Positions 35,563-47,283 are shown, counted from the first letter of the stretch. The stretch is 64,000 nt of DNA from Pseudopyrenochaeta lycopersici (GCA_003313425.1 NHZP01000029.1:372001-436000); one strand, 5' to 3'. Notes: generated by a model not told the origin, from the sequence alone. Numbers and translations are program-made.

Positions 35563-35935
35563 GCTCGACCAGGACGCTCGTATAGTAGGTCAAGGACTCT
35601 AGATGTACATGTAAATATGGCAACTTTCTCTTTGTGATGCACCTCTCACTATGTCAATGTGTGAATCCTGTCATTCCACTCTCCTTTTCCAATCTCTATT
35701 ACGTTTCTCGCAAATCTCGAATGGACGTCTTAACATATCTGTGGGTTTCAAACACCGCGTTGCATTGCCATTCACGTTTCCCCCTTGCACTTTCACTCCA
35801 TCAGACGAGGCAGGCATGATCGGCGCTCGTGGTCTTGGCATTGTTGTCGTGACTTCCGCCGTCACTACAATGCCGACCTCGCTGCCTCACCCTCAACCCC
35901 AGCGCCGCTTCTACTCTCTCACTTCGATCATAGCC

Positions 35936-38541
35936 ATGAGCTCCGGTTCAGCAAAAGTGCCGCCTGATCAGGGTGTCACTCCCCTCAATTTCATATACGC
36001 TTGCTCCATTTGCTGCGCTTCATTCGCCGATGTGTACGAAGGTCGCAACGAGACAGTTTGCGGCCTCTCAGACGGCATCAACCCCAAGGAGCGCCTCGTT
36101 ACCAGACTGTTCCTTGCCAATTGCTGTCACGTCTTCTGTGCTAAACATGTAGAGGGTAGCGGTGCGTTCAGAGAATCTGTGACGCAGCTTTTGGCGTTGA
36201 CTGATGTTGTACGCAATAGGACCACCATTTCACCCAGCTGGACAACAACCGAGAGCGCCATGCCCTGTTTGTATTAAAGAAAAGGATGATAGCGAGCTTC
36301 GCGACCTCTACTCGATTCGCGGTTTCAGTAAGGACGAATACGATCCCCAAATTCCGCCGCACTGGTTCACGGCACCGCCGATCAAGCTTGACGGCAATGG
36401 AAAAGAGATGGAGGCTCTTCGAGTATGCCATCTCGCCGTGTTAAACCTATCGATATGCTAAAACACATAGTTTCAATATATCGCCCTCATAAGATACTGC
36501 CAAAACACATACGCGACACGCCAACCACTTCAGGCCGCATTGGATGAGGCAAAGGAGAAACTGCTTCGCATGCAGGACGCTAGTTCAGGAGAACATGCAA
36601 AATTTCTCAGTCTGCAGCAAGAGAACGAGCAGCTACGTTGCAAGCAAGACAAATTTGATGCTATGAAATCAGAGATGCAGCGCTTACAGGGCCTTGAGCA
36701 GGATATGGAACATTTTCACAGTATGAATGTAAACATACGCGACCTCGAAACATTTATCACTCATAAGACAGAAATCCGGCATTACTTGAAGCTGGTCCCT
36801 ATGCTCTTAGCGTAAGTCATGGATCTCTGTTGCTGCTACTATGACTGACCCCAGTAGGCAAAATGAGAAAATGAAGCAACGTCTTGCTTCCCTGGGCTTC
36901 GCAATGGCGCTGGAACCGGTGCCAAACTTCAAAGAGTTAGATCCGCATGCGCTTGATGGCGATGGAGCAATTCCAGTTGGCTCAGTGGGCAATTCGGGTG
37001 GACTATCACGAAAAACAATGTCGAGTCAAACGGCTGGTCGATCCACACACACATCAAGAAAGGTAGCTACTGCGCGTTTGAGTCCTTTTCAACAGCGACC
37101 GCTAAAGCGACAGCGCCTCAACTCCCCAAGTCCAGCAAACATGCAATTCAATCAGCCCTCAAGTCGGAATGATATGCCACCGCCGCCCAAGCCGATGTCG
37201 AGAATGAATTCTGTGCGAAAGATATTTCCGGCTCTACGAAAAAAGTTCTCTCAGCGTGAATTTACGCCCACGCCTGACGATTGGTCACATGGATCCGAGG
37301 ACGTTCGCATGAATGATTCTGGACGTTGGCAGATTGGCGACGATGAGCAGTGTTCAAATCGTAGTGGCTTTCAATGCGACACGCCCGACATGTCTGGTAC
37401 ACTCCCAATCGAGCAACCTTATCAAGCCAAGGATCAACGCGAATCTCAGATGCTGTCAAAAGTGGGCGCCAATGACAGCAGGTCGGAACTTACTTTCCCA
37501 TCGTCATCGCCTAACAGGCCAAACGGACAATCGAATGGACACCAGCCTGTTCACTTACCAACAGAACCATCTTACGTACGGCTCATGGATGGCTTATCAC
37601 GCGACACAGGCATTGAACTAAGGCTGAAGGACCCCCGCGAGGACAGTGGAAACCGGCAAGCTGTAAAACTTTGTAAAAGTCACCATCAGCCGCAAGAGCT
37701 TGAGGCCCAGAATCGTTGGAGCCTTGGACATCGGTCCCTTGAACAACCACATGGGCCCTCCTTGTCCACTCAGGGCAGGCTGAACCCACTAAGTTTCAAC
37801 CACACTGACGGGCACACCAACAGAGAGTACCAACCAAGCCTCGGTCTAGTCACGCCAGCGCCCAGCCGATTTCAGCAACGAGGCCACCAGATCGAGAACG
37901 TAGTAAGTCCTTTCTTCAAGAGCAGTCATCATCAGGCGTCAGCCTATTCCAAATCCGGATTCGCTGAACCGCAGCATAGTTTAAATCATTTCGGCGGCTG
38001 TCCGTCACGAAGATCCAGGATGACGGAACACCGAGCAGACTTTGCTGAGCCGCAGAGCCTGAATGCATTATCTTTCTGTGAGTCGCCTGTCAACTCGCGA
38101 AACGAGCCTATTCAATACAGTCGCGGTCGCAAAGCAACGACGCAGACGACGCCTCTGCAAAATCATCAAAGTCGTAACCTTGATTCCAGAGGCTTTATAA
38201 TTAGGCCGGAGAGAGGGCGTTCACCATGTGTCGGGGACAGTGCCTATAGTACTTTGCGCAACAGCAGAGTATCGTACTCCAGGCAAGCACCCACGCATTC
38301 TCAGCCCACTATCTCAATTCCGTCCTTCCAGTCTCTTTCATATTCTCGCGATACACGGTTGCCTTCAGCGATGCAATCCGTTCTTCCAGCTCACTTCTCA
38401 AGGCGTTCACAGCCTCAGTGGGAGAGTCTACAGCGGATAGGACTACGGACTAGTCATTCTTCTCAAAACATTGGGCGAGACAGATTTGCAAAGCCAGCAC
38501 GAAACCTCTCAAGTACTCATCGACGTAGGGTTAGGCGATGA
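35936..38541 (+). CDS. RING-like zinc finger / coiled-coil protein with long disordered tail (817 aa)
   Basis: Four exons, 35936-36161, 36220-36422, 36471-36811 and 36858-38541. An upstream in-frame ATG at 35816 is possible. RING-like ligands: CSIC (23, 26), CCHVFC and H (63, 65, 68, 71) and CPVC (90, 93); the first intron runs between ligands, and only the spliced form has all eight. Residues of about 155-230 form a Gln/Glu/Lys-rich coiled coil (LDEAKEKLLRMQD, LQQENEQLRCKQD), then a conserved-looking block HYLKLVPMLLA and LASLGFAMALEPVPNF. About 550 Ser/Arg/Gln-rich disordered residues follow. The order RING, coiled coil, basic Ser-rich tail is also that of meiotic crossover E3 ligases (ZIP3/HEI10/RNF212), but I do not recognise a specific family; ubiquitin or SUMO ligase activity is inferred. 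Confidence 0.75.
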
Positions 38542-38746
38542 TCGTTATGACTCGAAGCATGAACGGTTATTTGCAACGATGCACGAGTCATTGGAGTTTG
38601 TTTTATTTGCATGTTTTCGGCGTTTATGTGCACAGCAATCGCATTAAGCTCTCACTCATCAAGATCTGACGCACATTGGAATAGCTATTTGTCCGTGGCG
38701 GTCGAAGAGAGACTAGCCTGTTTGTATCTTGGTGTCGGCGTAGTTA

Positions 38747-39123
38747 ATGACGCGCAATGACAACAAACATCTTCAATGCTGGGTTTTGCTTGAGCTGCTT
38801 CTTCCCTGCAGAACTTCCGGGCACCCATTGGAGGTATGTCCGAGTAGTCTATCCTCTTTTGCGTCTTGTGATTCTTCACAACCTGTTCATCGCTCCACCG
38901 TGCAACCCCGCACAATGATCAGGCATTGCTGGTGCAATACGGATACTCGCACCGCAATCCGACCCCCGAGGAAGAGAATGACATGATCTTGCTCACAACT
39001 GCGACTGAGTTGTCGCCGCGCAATCCAGTCAATCAAAGAGTTGGCCCTGGTACGGATAGCACATTACGCCGTTCCCTTTCTGACACGGAGGGCAACGTGG
39101 TCTTTGTTAGTGATCGTTCCTGA
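38747..39123 (+). CDS. Candidate small two-exon gene (95 aa), unknown
   Basis: Exon 38747-38833 and exon 38923-39123 join in frame over an 89-nt intron (donor GTATGT, acceptor TGATCAG). The second exon reads ALLVQYGYSHRNPTPEEEND and continues MILLTTATELSPRNPVNQ to VVFVSDRS, a composition typical of real protein rather than chance frame. The first exon (MTRNDNKHLQCW...) is less sure; an alternative acceptor at CCCTGCAG (38811) could join the segment TSGHPLE to other upstream exons. No family recognised. It starts only 205 bp after the stop of the RING gene. Confidence 0.4.
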
Positions 39124-39670
39124 ACTTAAACCTGGGTAAAGCAGTGCTTAGATGAGGTGACAAGCCGGAACACGCTGATCACTAGGAGATTTTATTACAT
39201 GCAATATGCGGCGAACATGCACGGAATTTTCTTCGGCATGCAAGTTCGAATTACGCGTTCCCCCACGTTTTTGGAGTCGCCACCCACCACCTTCAGCACC
39301 AACCTTAAGAGCAGAATACTTGCCATTGCCTTTACTAAACCCATTAAGCATTCTTCACACCATCACCGGTAACTCAATGTTTCATGCGACGCATTTTGCG
39401 GCAGTTTTGGCATTTCCCACGAATCGACATCCCTGCATCCCCGCAATTTTCTGCAACGCATGACCCACCGCCCTGGATGATCAAGCTTCCCTTAATCTGT
39501 TTAAGCAATTTATCCTGCACCGCGGCTCTACCTGACTAGTCCGCGATGCCCTATCCGGCACTTTCAGATTGCCGCAAGATGAATACTGGCTCCATCGTTT
39601 GGAGCAGACGGAGGCAGCGCTCCGTGGAGCTGTGGAGCAGAAAGGCGTTAGAAATTGCCTGACATCTTGG
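39124..39670. other. Gene-free stretch upstream of the GH5 gene
   Basis: Promoter region of the cellulase. No supported frame; long minus-strand frames here are antisense of the neighbouring gene. Confidence 0.35.
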
Positions 39671-39677
39671 TATAAAG
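39671..39677 (+). promoter_or_regulatory. TATA box of the GH5 endoglucanase gene
   Basis: TATAAAG, 77 nt upstream of the ATG at 39754, in the right orientation and at a usual distance. Confidence 0.5.
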
Positions 39678-39753
39678 ATGTTTGTCTCCCGGAGAGTAGA
39701 AGGCCAAGAAAGCCACAACATTCTCCAAAAAGCTTCACCAGGCAGACTGCACA

Positions 39754-40828
39754 ATGCTCTTCAAGAACCTTCTCGCGGCGGCCGCTTTGGTCAGCACCGC
39801 CTTTGCCGCTCCGGCGGAGGAGAAGCGCCAGAACCGCAAGATGAAGTGGTTCGGAATCAACGAGTCTGGTGCCGAGTTTGGCGAGAAGAACTTCACTGGA
39901 GTTTACGGAAGGGAGTACATCTGGTATGATCTGAAGACTATCGATCAGTTCATCGGCCAAGGCATGAACATGTTCCGTCTCAACTTCTGTACGTCTACAA
40001 CAAAGTAACTGAGATACATGAGTCTCATATGTCAACCATTTCGATGCTAATGCTCCTTAAGTAATGGAGCGCCTCACCCCTAACTCCCTAACGGGTAAAT
40101 TCGATGCCCAGTATCTCGGCAACTTGACCCAGCAAATCAACTACATTACATCAAAGGGCGCGTACGCTATGGTACAACCCCATAACTATGGCCGCTTCTA
40201 CGGCAACATCATCACCGACGTCTCTGGCTTCAAGACATGGTGGCAGAATGTCGCAGCGCAGTACAAGGACAACTCACTCGTCGTTTTTGACACCAACAAC
40301 GAGTACCACGACATGGACCAGCAGCTCGTCTTCAACCTCAACCAGGCATCTATTGACGGCATCAGAGCCGCCGGAGCAAAGCAGTACATCACCCCTGAAG
40401 GCAACTCGTGGTCTGGTGCCTGGACCTGGGTGTCCTCTGGCAATGGCGCCTCGCTCGTCAACCTGAAGGACCCAGAGAACAAGCTCATCTACCAGATGCA
40501 CCAGTACCTCGACACCGACGGCAGCGGTACATCCGAGAACTGCGTCTCCGCTACCATCTTCAAGGAGCGTCTCCAGGCTGCTACCAAGTGGCTTAAGGAC
40601 AACAAAAAGCAGGGCGTCATTGGCGAGTTCGCTGCTGGCAACAACGCCCAGTGCATCAATGCTTTGAAGGACGGTCTCGCGTATCTCGGCCAGAACACAG
40701 ATGTCTGGTGGGGTGCTATCTGGTGGGCTGCGGGCCCCTGGTGGGGTAACTACATCTACAGCATGGAGCCTCCTTCCTCGGTGGCTTGGACAAGCATCTT
40801 GCCCCAGATCAAGAGCTACTTTGTCTAG
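39754..40828 (+). CDS. Secreted GH5 endo-beta-1,4-glucanase (333 aa)
   Basis: Two exons, 39754-39988 and 40062-40828; the 73-nt intron (GTACGT donor, GCTAAT branch) restores MFRLNFLMERLTP. Start [25 protein letters not shown] is a signal peptide followed by a Lys-Arg (KR) processing site. The TIM-barrel core has [11 protein letters not shown], the acid/base Glu159 in DTNNEYHDM and the nucleophile Glu267 in GVIGEFAAG, with WTWVSSGNG and the aromatic [14 protein letters not shown] near the end. There is no carbohydrate-binding module. Sequence order matches the subfamily of fungal endoglucanases of about 330 residues (GH5_5-like). It hydrolyses internal beta-1,4-glucan bonds outside the cell. 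Confidence 0.92.
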
Positions 40829-41081
40829 ACGATGGTAGTGACTTGAATACGGCTTCCATCATGTCATGTCATGGCACGTGGGAAAGGCCAGAAAGCGGAA
40901 GGAAGACGAAGATTCTTGTATATAACTTTATCCTTTGCCAAGTTGCAAAAAATGTGAATATCCAAACCCCCGTGCAGGACAAATAGATTAGTCACTGTGG
41001 GAAAATGAACCTATTCTTTAAACAAAGTAATCGTCCCTTTGTTTGTCTAATTCTGCGTCTATGGGACGCTTTGCAACAACT

Positions 41082-42108
41082 TCAAGGTTTGCCTTCCCAG
41101 GCTTTGCTGAGATACTCCTCTGCGCCTATGAATTTGTAATCCGGATATCTCTGGTTGAACTCATCGCTAACATCCCAGCTTCCGTTCCGGATACCCTGGA
41201 AGAACATGATGACGAATTGTTCGCTAAACGCCTCTCTGTCGTCAACGGGGATGACAGGGTGACTCATTTGTGGTATCCAAGTCGTTTTCAAAACCCCCTT
41301 CTCAATGTCCTCGCCCTTGACATACTCGACAGTCCAGTCCCCGCCTCTGATCTTCTTGCCCAGAGCAAAGAGCTCGTTGATGGTTGTGCGGCAGCCTCTT
41401 GCGCCGCCGATGCGGGGCCATGGTTTCGGGTCATTTAGCGCACGAAGGAGAACTTGAGCATCATCTGCAATCGCCGTGATGACGAGAGGCGCATTCCCAT
41501 CGTCGAGGATGATAGCCCGACGATTCTCAAAGTCGAGGAAGAAAGGCCAAGTAATCAGGTCCGGGCTCAGTGGATATGGATGCGCAAAGTAATCCATGAA
41601 AATACTAGGTTGAAATAGACAATACTCCAACCCGCCTAGCTTCCCTTGGTCTTGCAGTTCTGCAAGGTAGCGAGCAATTTCGTCCTTGTTTGCATACGGC
41701 GGGCAGCCAGAGTTATTCTTGATGCCCCATTCTGAGGGCGCGAAGCGGCGAACCCCTGCATCAATGCAAGCATGGATGAGGTTTTTCTGCGCTACGCAGT
41801 TGATGTCGGTATGTACGACTAGGAAGCTGAGACACACGTCGAAGCCGGCAAGCGCCTCTGTGAGGCTGGCGCGATCATGGTAATCGACTTTTTTGTACGA
41901 AGACACCCCCGGGGTTAGTTTGGAGGGGTGAGAACGGGTCAAGATTGTAATTTCGTGCTTCCCTGAGGCGATTGCTGCGCTGAGGAGGTTTGTGGCCACA
42001 TCTGTTGTAATGGTGCGTTAGTCGACAATGACGGAATCGGGCCGGTGGACGATAGGTGGGGTTGGGAAAAGTACTTCCGGTGCCGCCAGCAACTGCAACT
42101 TTGACCAT
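41082..42108 (-). CDS. NmrA-like / isoflavone reductase-like NAD(P)-binding protein (317 aa)
   Basis: Two exons: a 34-nt first exon 42108-42075 (MVKVAVAGGTG plus one base) and 42001-41082, across a 73-nt intron (donor GTACTT). The join completes the dinucleotide-binding loop GGTGNVATNLL, so the small first exon is essential. Further family marks are ITILTRS, VDYHDRASLTEALAGFDVCLSF, GVRRFAPSEWG, FQPSIFMDYFAHP and the C-terminal DVSDEFNQRYPDYKF. Atypical SDR fold; the catalytic Lys of true isoflavone reductases is not evident, so it may be a redox sensor or a reductase of unknown substrate. Cytosolic. Confidence 0.85.
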
Positions 42109-42727
42109 TTTGTGTGTAAGCCTGGATCAGGCTTGATGTGTTTTTGAGATGTAAAGAAGACTGGTTTTCGGTTATCGTATGTTAGTGGGTGACGTATATT
42201 TGTAGTCCGTAGCGGACGATTAAATCCGCACTCCACTTGTGCTGCAGGCGAATCAAGGGCATGGGTCGCAATAAGATTCGGGTTTAAGACGTGTTATCCA
42301 CGCAATATTTGCTCCCAAGAAACCCAAATAGGATCCATTCTGACAAGTGTATGTCAGAAAACCTTTTCTGCTAAGCATGGAGGGGTTTCATGCTTGCTAA
42401 GCGTGCCCTGTAGTCGTTCCTCGGCGAAATTTCGCCGCTGATGTACTCAAACCATGAAAACCAGAGAACAATTATTGTTTTTATACAGATAGATTGTTGA
42501 TACTCTCCAAGGTGCGTAATAATGGGTCTCCGGTGTCTATAAATTATGTGGTTCCACGTCCACATTAGCGAAGTCTCAGCTAAAATCCTTGTCTATCGCT
42601 ATTCATGTTGATGATACTTTGACCGATATAGGACCTAGGGAATGCTGTCAAAAAGGGAAGCTTAGGTGGTTCAGAATATTGTAGATGTGAGAATATGAAA
42701 GTCATTAAAGGTCTAATTAGACTATCA
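42109..42727. other. Gene-free stretch
   Basis: Lies between the start of the NmrA-like gene and the stop of the membrane protein gene, both on the minus strand, so it holds the promoter of the NmrA-like gene. No frame with a motif. Confidence 0.35.
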
Positions 42728-44089
42728 TTATGCATCGATGAGAGGCACCGCAGGCAAAGGCTTCTCTGGTAGCGGTTTACTGGGTAATGGCTTCATCGTC
42801 CTCGGTTCATCGGTATATCTTGGCGGTCCTGAGCTTGATGCTTGGTCAGGTTCGTCACGGTAAGCGCCGTCCAGCAGCGCATCCTCCTCTTCGGCAGTCG
42901 GCTCTCTTCTCAGTCTATCCCATACGTCGTCCATGCCGTCCCACTTTGCCAGTTCACGTTGCTGTACGATCCAGAAATAGGACTTGTAGAGGCCGACCAA
43001 AAGCATAGTACCGCCGATAATACTGCAAAATATGATCCAGAAAAGGCCCCACGAGTCCCAATGCATGAATTCGCCAAACAAGTTCCGTAGGGTCCCTCGC
43101 TTTCCGTACCAGCCCCACTCGTTACCAAGATAGATGAAGCGACCATCGGCTTCCCAGACGTCGTTGCCGAAAAAGCGGCCTATCTTTCGCCAGATGGACA
43201 GCGATCCCCGCGCGGTGAAGTCATATGCTCTTGCTTCTAGCCTCATGTCGATAATCTGGTACTCATACGTCTTCTCTTCCTCATCAAATGGACCGAATAG
43301 ATCGCTTGCGGGTTTTGTGTCTGATCCACCTTTGGATTTCTTTGTGTCTGGCTCCTTGCCCGCTACGAGCATCCACAGCATCTGCTGGTCGGCATTGTCG
43401 AATATCCAACGGGGATCCCTCTTGTAAGCGCTCATTCCACCAATCACGTCCAGCGTGACTTCCCAATATTGTGCCCTTGGATCCTTGTTGTCGCCATGGT
43501 ACTCAGTCGGCTTCGTGGTATACAAATAGTCAATTCGAGTTTCTGAGAGAGGAAGGTTCCAGCACCAATCCAGACAGTCGTCTGTAGTCCGCTGGCAGAA
43601 CGGGTTGGAGCAATCAATCCCAGACGAGAGATTCTTATTCGAGAACGTAGTGGGGAATTGTGTGGCGTAGAAGGGCGGGGGCAGGGGAATGGTGGGGAGC
43701 GGGATAAAGGGCTCCTTATTGAGTAAAACAGTACGATTATCGTGCGAGAGTGTGAGGTTGAGCAGCTGTGGGTCGGTCAGCATCCGCTCCTTCCGCAGGG
43801 TTCAGAACAGTGGAAGGAGCCACCGACATACCAGAATTACGTCGCCCTCCACTACCTTGTGCTTGCCACGTGATGGTTCGCCGACCCTCTGCGTATAGTG
43901 GCAGTCCTTGCACTCTATTGTTGCAATGTAAGAGGAGCCGGGGACGATTGCGACGACATGGTCGACAGGCTGCGAACACGCCTCTATGTCCTTTGTGGCC
44001 GGATGTAAGCAGTCGAGGGCTTCGTGGATACTCGCAGCATGGACCGCCGAAGCCAGCAAAAGCCCGAGCGATGGCCCGCGCAGCAGCAT
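42728..44089 (-). CDS. Type I membrane protein of unknown function (431 aa)
   Basis: Two exons, 44089-43832 and 43765-42728, joined over a 66-nt intron (GTATGT donor); the join gives DVILLLNLTLSHDNRTV. MLLRGPSLGLLLASAVHA is a signal peptide. The lumenal part has a cluster of cysteines (CSNPFC, DDCLDWCW) that probably form disulphides, a proline-rich stretch and two NxT/S sites. A single membrane helix covers about residues 326-346 (GLFWIIFCSIIGGTMLLVGLY). The cytosolic tail is acidic, then Pro/Lys-rich (KPLPSKPLPEKPLPAVP), resembling an SH3-binding tail. I do not recognise the family. Likely in the secretory pathway or at the cell surface. Confidence 0.75.
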
Positions 44090-44865
44090 CGTGGGCCGTT
44101 GGTGTTGAAGAGACGATGAGGCGGTGCCTGAGGCGCGATCGGCAGTTCGCAGCTATCAGGGGCGTAGCGTCCAGGGTGGGGCGAGTCTAGCCGGGCCTTT
44201 GGAGAACGCGTCGCTCCCCGCAAAGAAACGCTAACGTCCACAGCGTAAGTGAGAAATAGAAAGATCGTCACAAATCCTTTCCTTCAAGAACATATACGAG
44301 CGATGGAACTGCTGCGCTCGTCAGAAGCCTTGGCCGAACAACCCTTGGCCGACTCCGCAATAAGGCCACCAGCAAAGCTTGCTCTGCCTTGACTGCGCCT
44401 GCCTGGACTGCGCGAGAGATCTTCCGCTTCCATTACATATTTCAGGGCAACCATTCGTCATTTGTGCTACCCATGATTTGACAGATCAGACGTTTCCTTG
44501 TTCAGCGGCCAAACGCTGCCATGCACAGCCTTGTTCTGCTCCATTACCTCATACATGTACCCCTTAGTGCACACCCTCCGTAGTCCAGCTGAGATTGAGC
44601 ACACAGTGGCAGCGCCAATCATCGCTATCAGCCGCTCGCAACTTTGTCCCAAAAGGAGAAGAAACCAACGACCGTGTCGTGTCGTATGTGTATACGTGCC
44701 CTAATACTTAGATCATGTCTGACGCTGAACACTAAACATTGCTAATGCGACGAGGTTTATATTCAGAACATCATCGTAATAGTAGTCGAGCATTACGTTC
44801 AGTATCAAACTGCAATTAGTTGATAAACCTTAACTTCGCTCTCTTGTCATCACTCCTCAGGCATA
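44090..44865. other. Divergent intergenic region
   Basis: Between the membrane protein gene (minus) and a small protein gene (plus). No supported frame, RNA gene or repeat. Confidence 0.35.
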
Positions 44866-45258
44866 ATGCATCTGCCGAACAGCAAACATATTTTCCAACA
44901 CAAGCCCGTCCCTTCAGATGAATTTTCCGCCCTAGAAATCACATCTTCTACCTCCAAACCTCAAGCAACAGCACAGCATCCTGTTGAAGATCAAAGTCCA
45001 CCTCCGTACTCACTCGACCCACCAAGCCAAGTACCAGACAGCTCAGCGTCCCATAAAGACCTTGATCATCCAACTTCATCAGAATCTCTACCAACCTACG
45101 AGAGCGAGTTTGAAAACAATGAACGAGACGGAGGTAGTGCACAGCATACAGAAGAGGGATGCAATAATGAGCAACTGAAGGTACAAGAGCACACTGCAAA
45201 GCAAAAGGGTAACAAAAGGTTTATCAACATATTCTTCCATGATTCAAAGAAATGCTGA
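44866..45258 (+). CDS. Small disordered protein with PY-type motifs (130 aa)
   Basis: Single open frame MHLPNSKHIFQHKPVPSDEF to FINIFFHDSKKC. The whole protein is polar and low in hydrophobics. It carries SPPPYSLDPPS, a PPxY motif of the kind bound by WW domains of Rsp5/Nedd4 ligases, and the related LPTYESE. It ends in a short hydrophobic patch and Lys-Lys-Cys, which may be a membrane or protein contact. No family recognised. An arrestin- or adaptor-like role with an Rsp5 ligase is only a hypothesis from the motif. Confidence 0.5.
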   Translation: MHLPNSKHIFQHKPVPSDEFSALEITSSTSKPQATAQHPVEDQSPPPYSLDPPSQVPDSSASHKDLDHPTSSESLPTYESEFENNERDGGSAQHTEEGCNNEQLKVQEHTAKQKGNKRFINIFFHDSKKC

Positions 45259-45660
45259 CAATTATGAAGAGTAACTCTGGGAGCAGGCATCATCGAGGGG
45301 CTTTGTTTGACCTTGCTGTTTTTGCTGGGTGGTAGTTAAGAACATGCATATTTCATGATTCAATTATCTCTTCATTTTTGATATCCTGTAGAAACCAAAA
45401 ATTGCATGTCTGGAAACATATACAGCCAAAATTTAATACTGTGTCCACATGTCCCCAACCATTCTATGAGTTGATGTCGCACTACCAATCCCCACATCCC
45501 AGCAAGAATGTGACGTCACACTATGAGATCACCAATACTCCACACCCAGACACAACCACAATTAAACCATCTCCCTCCCAGGCTCCCAAACGGAAACACC
45601 AAAAACATCATAATTCCTACAACCCCAAACTCCTACCACATTCAAACAACACAACCCACA
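45259..45660. other. Intergenic spacer
   Basis: About 400 bp, becoming A/C-rich (CAACAC, CCACAATG) directly before the next start, as often seen in the leaders of highly expressed fungal genes. No gene seen. Confidence 0.35.
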
Positions 45661-45990
45661 ATGTCCTCCAACACCAGCTCAACATTCAAATCCTTCTCAA
45701 CGTCCTACTCCTCCTCCTCCGTCAACGGCCAAACAACCTCCCACTCCGAGTCCACCTACACAGACCCCTCGGGCACAAAAGTGCATCGTACGAGCCAGCA
45801 GCCGGGCCAGCAGCCCGTCGAGGAGCGCTACGAAACAGATCACACGGGTAGACGCGTCGAGGGCGCGCAGCAGGGAGGCCAGAACAGGATCCAGGATGTG
45901 ACGGATCAGGAGGATGGGCAGGCGCAGCGCGATAGGGAGTATGAGGAGAAGATAGAGGACGAGTATGCGAAGAGGGAGGGGGGTGCGTAG
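45661..45990 (+). CDS. Small hydrophilic protein (109 aa)
   Basis: I start at ATG 45661, in a CACAATG context after an A/C-rich leader; the frame is open further upstream to 45523 but that part reads like untranslated leader. The N-terminal third is Ser/Thr-rich (SSTFKSFSTSYSSSSVNGQ), the middle is RYETDHTGRRVEGAQQGGQN, and the end is an acidic helix (QRDREYEEKIEDEYAKREG). No membrane segment or signal. The composition recalls stress-related hydrophilic proteins, but no family is recognised. Confidence 0.55.
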   Translation: MSSNTSSTFKSFSTSYSSSSVNGQTTSHSESTYTDPSGTKVHRTSQQPGQQPVEERYETDHTGRRVEGAQQGGQNRIQDVTDQEDGQAQRDREYEEKIEDEYAKREGGA

Positions 45991-47152
45991 ATGGGGAGGA
46001 TAGGGATGGAGGGGAGTCTGATGTGGCTTGGAGATGTAGGGGAGTGGGGGTAAATGTATTTGTATTCAACTTTGTTAATGAGATTTTCCCTTTTTCTTCC
46101 TTTTTCCTTCCTTTTTCCCTTCTTTTCCTGTGCCAAGAGAGGTGCTAGTTTCCCTTATTGTTCTCCAGCTTTTGCATCATTTATGTAATTTTGCTCGTCT
46201 TTTGCTCCAGGACCATTGCTTGCGAGACTGCGGTGTGTGACATCAATAAGCCTTCAGAGAACTTTTGGCATCTTCTTTCATCACTTTTCTGCGTAGGGTT
46301 TGAGTCTATCTCGCTCTCGCAAATGAAATGGTGCTCTTTGTCCCTTGTGAAGCATTGACTTCTCCGTACTTGCTGGGGTGCCCTATATGTACCTTTCATA
46401 CAGTTGCCTCGCTGATAGAGTGACCGTTGTTCATATGTTCAACTGAAAAGTAAGGTGTGGCATCTCCATGAAACCTTAATCGTCCTTGAACCATATTCAA
46501 CCTTGCCTCTGCCAATGGACCATTACCAGCACTCTAGTCGACGTACCGCTGTTGATATTTACATCGACACGACATGCTCTTCGGTGAGTAGACAAGTATT
46601 GAGCATGGTTAGGCGTTTCAACTATGGAGGCAATATGTACACCAGCTATTATACGAAGAAGATGGGAGACAAAAGCCTTTGGTCTCCTAGAAACAGAGTC
46701 AAACTAACTTTGGCTTCGAAACGAATTCGAGGCTTTCCTTCAAGTCTACGAGTGAACCAAGGCATCCATTATTACAATAACCTACAACAACAACACAGCT
46801 GCTCCAGTTGATAAGAGCTTCGGAGGTACTCAGGGTAGTTTGTTGTGGATATATCCGTTACTATCATTAAAGGCCCAGGAGCTATTTAAAGATATATAGT
46901 TAAGAACCTCTGACTTCAAGATTTACAGTAATGTCCTCTTAGTACATGTGACAAAATATGGTAAACTCTCTAATAGTTAGGGCTGGACCCATTCAGTAAG
47001 CGAAGTAGTGCAGATAGAGGAGGTCTCAATACACTGAAGTACATCAGGCTAGGCCAAGGCAATCACAGTCATCACAGAAGATCATGTTGAAGTGTAATAC
47101 AGTCAAATAAGGCTCGCGCTGGGAAGGCACCGCCGAGAAGAAGAGGCTTTCA
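45991..47152. other. Gene-free stretch with pyrimidine-rich tract
   Basis: A T/C-rich tract of about 50 nt lies at 46085-46135. Otherwise frames are short and without motifs. Confidence 0.4.
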
Positions 47153-47243
47153 TTAATCGTTACGCGCCAAAGCGCGGACAAACGCCAACCAGCCCAAACC
47201 CCAAAACGCCTTCAATCGGCCCCAGCCAAGTCTCTCGTCGTCA

Positions 47244-47283
<40 letters not shown>

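Noticed and set aside
39481..40035. 184-codon minus-strand frame
   Set aside because: Antisense of the GH5 endoglucanase promoter and first exon.
46455..46811. 118-codon plus-strand frame
   Set aside because: No family pattern, no clear promoter or intron signals, and unusual composition; not supported as a gene.
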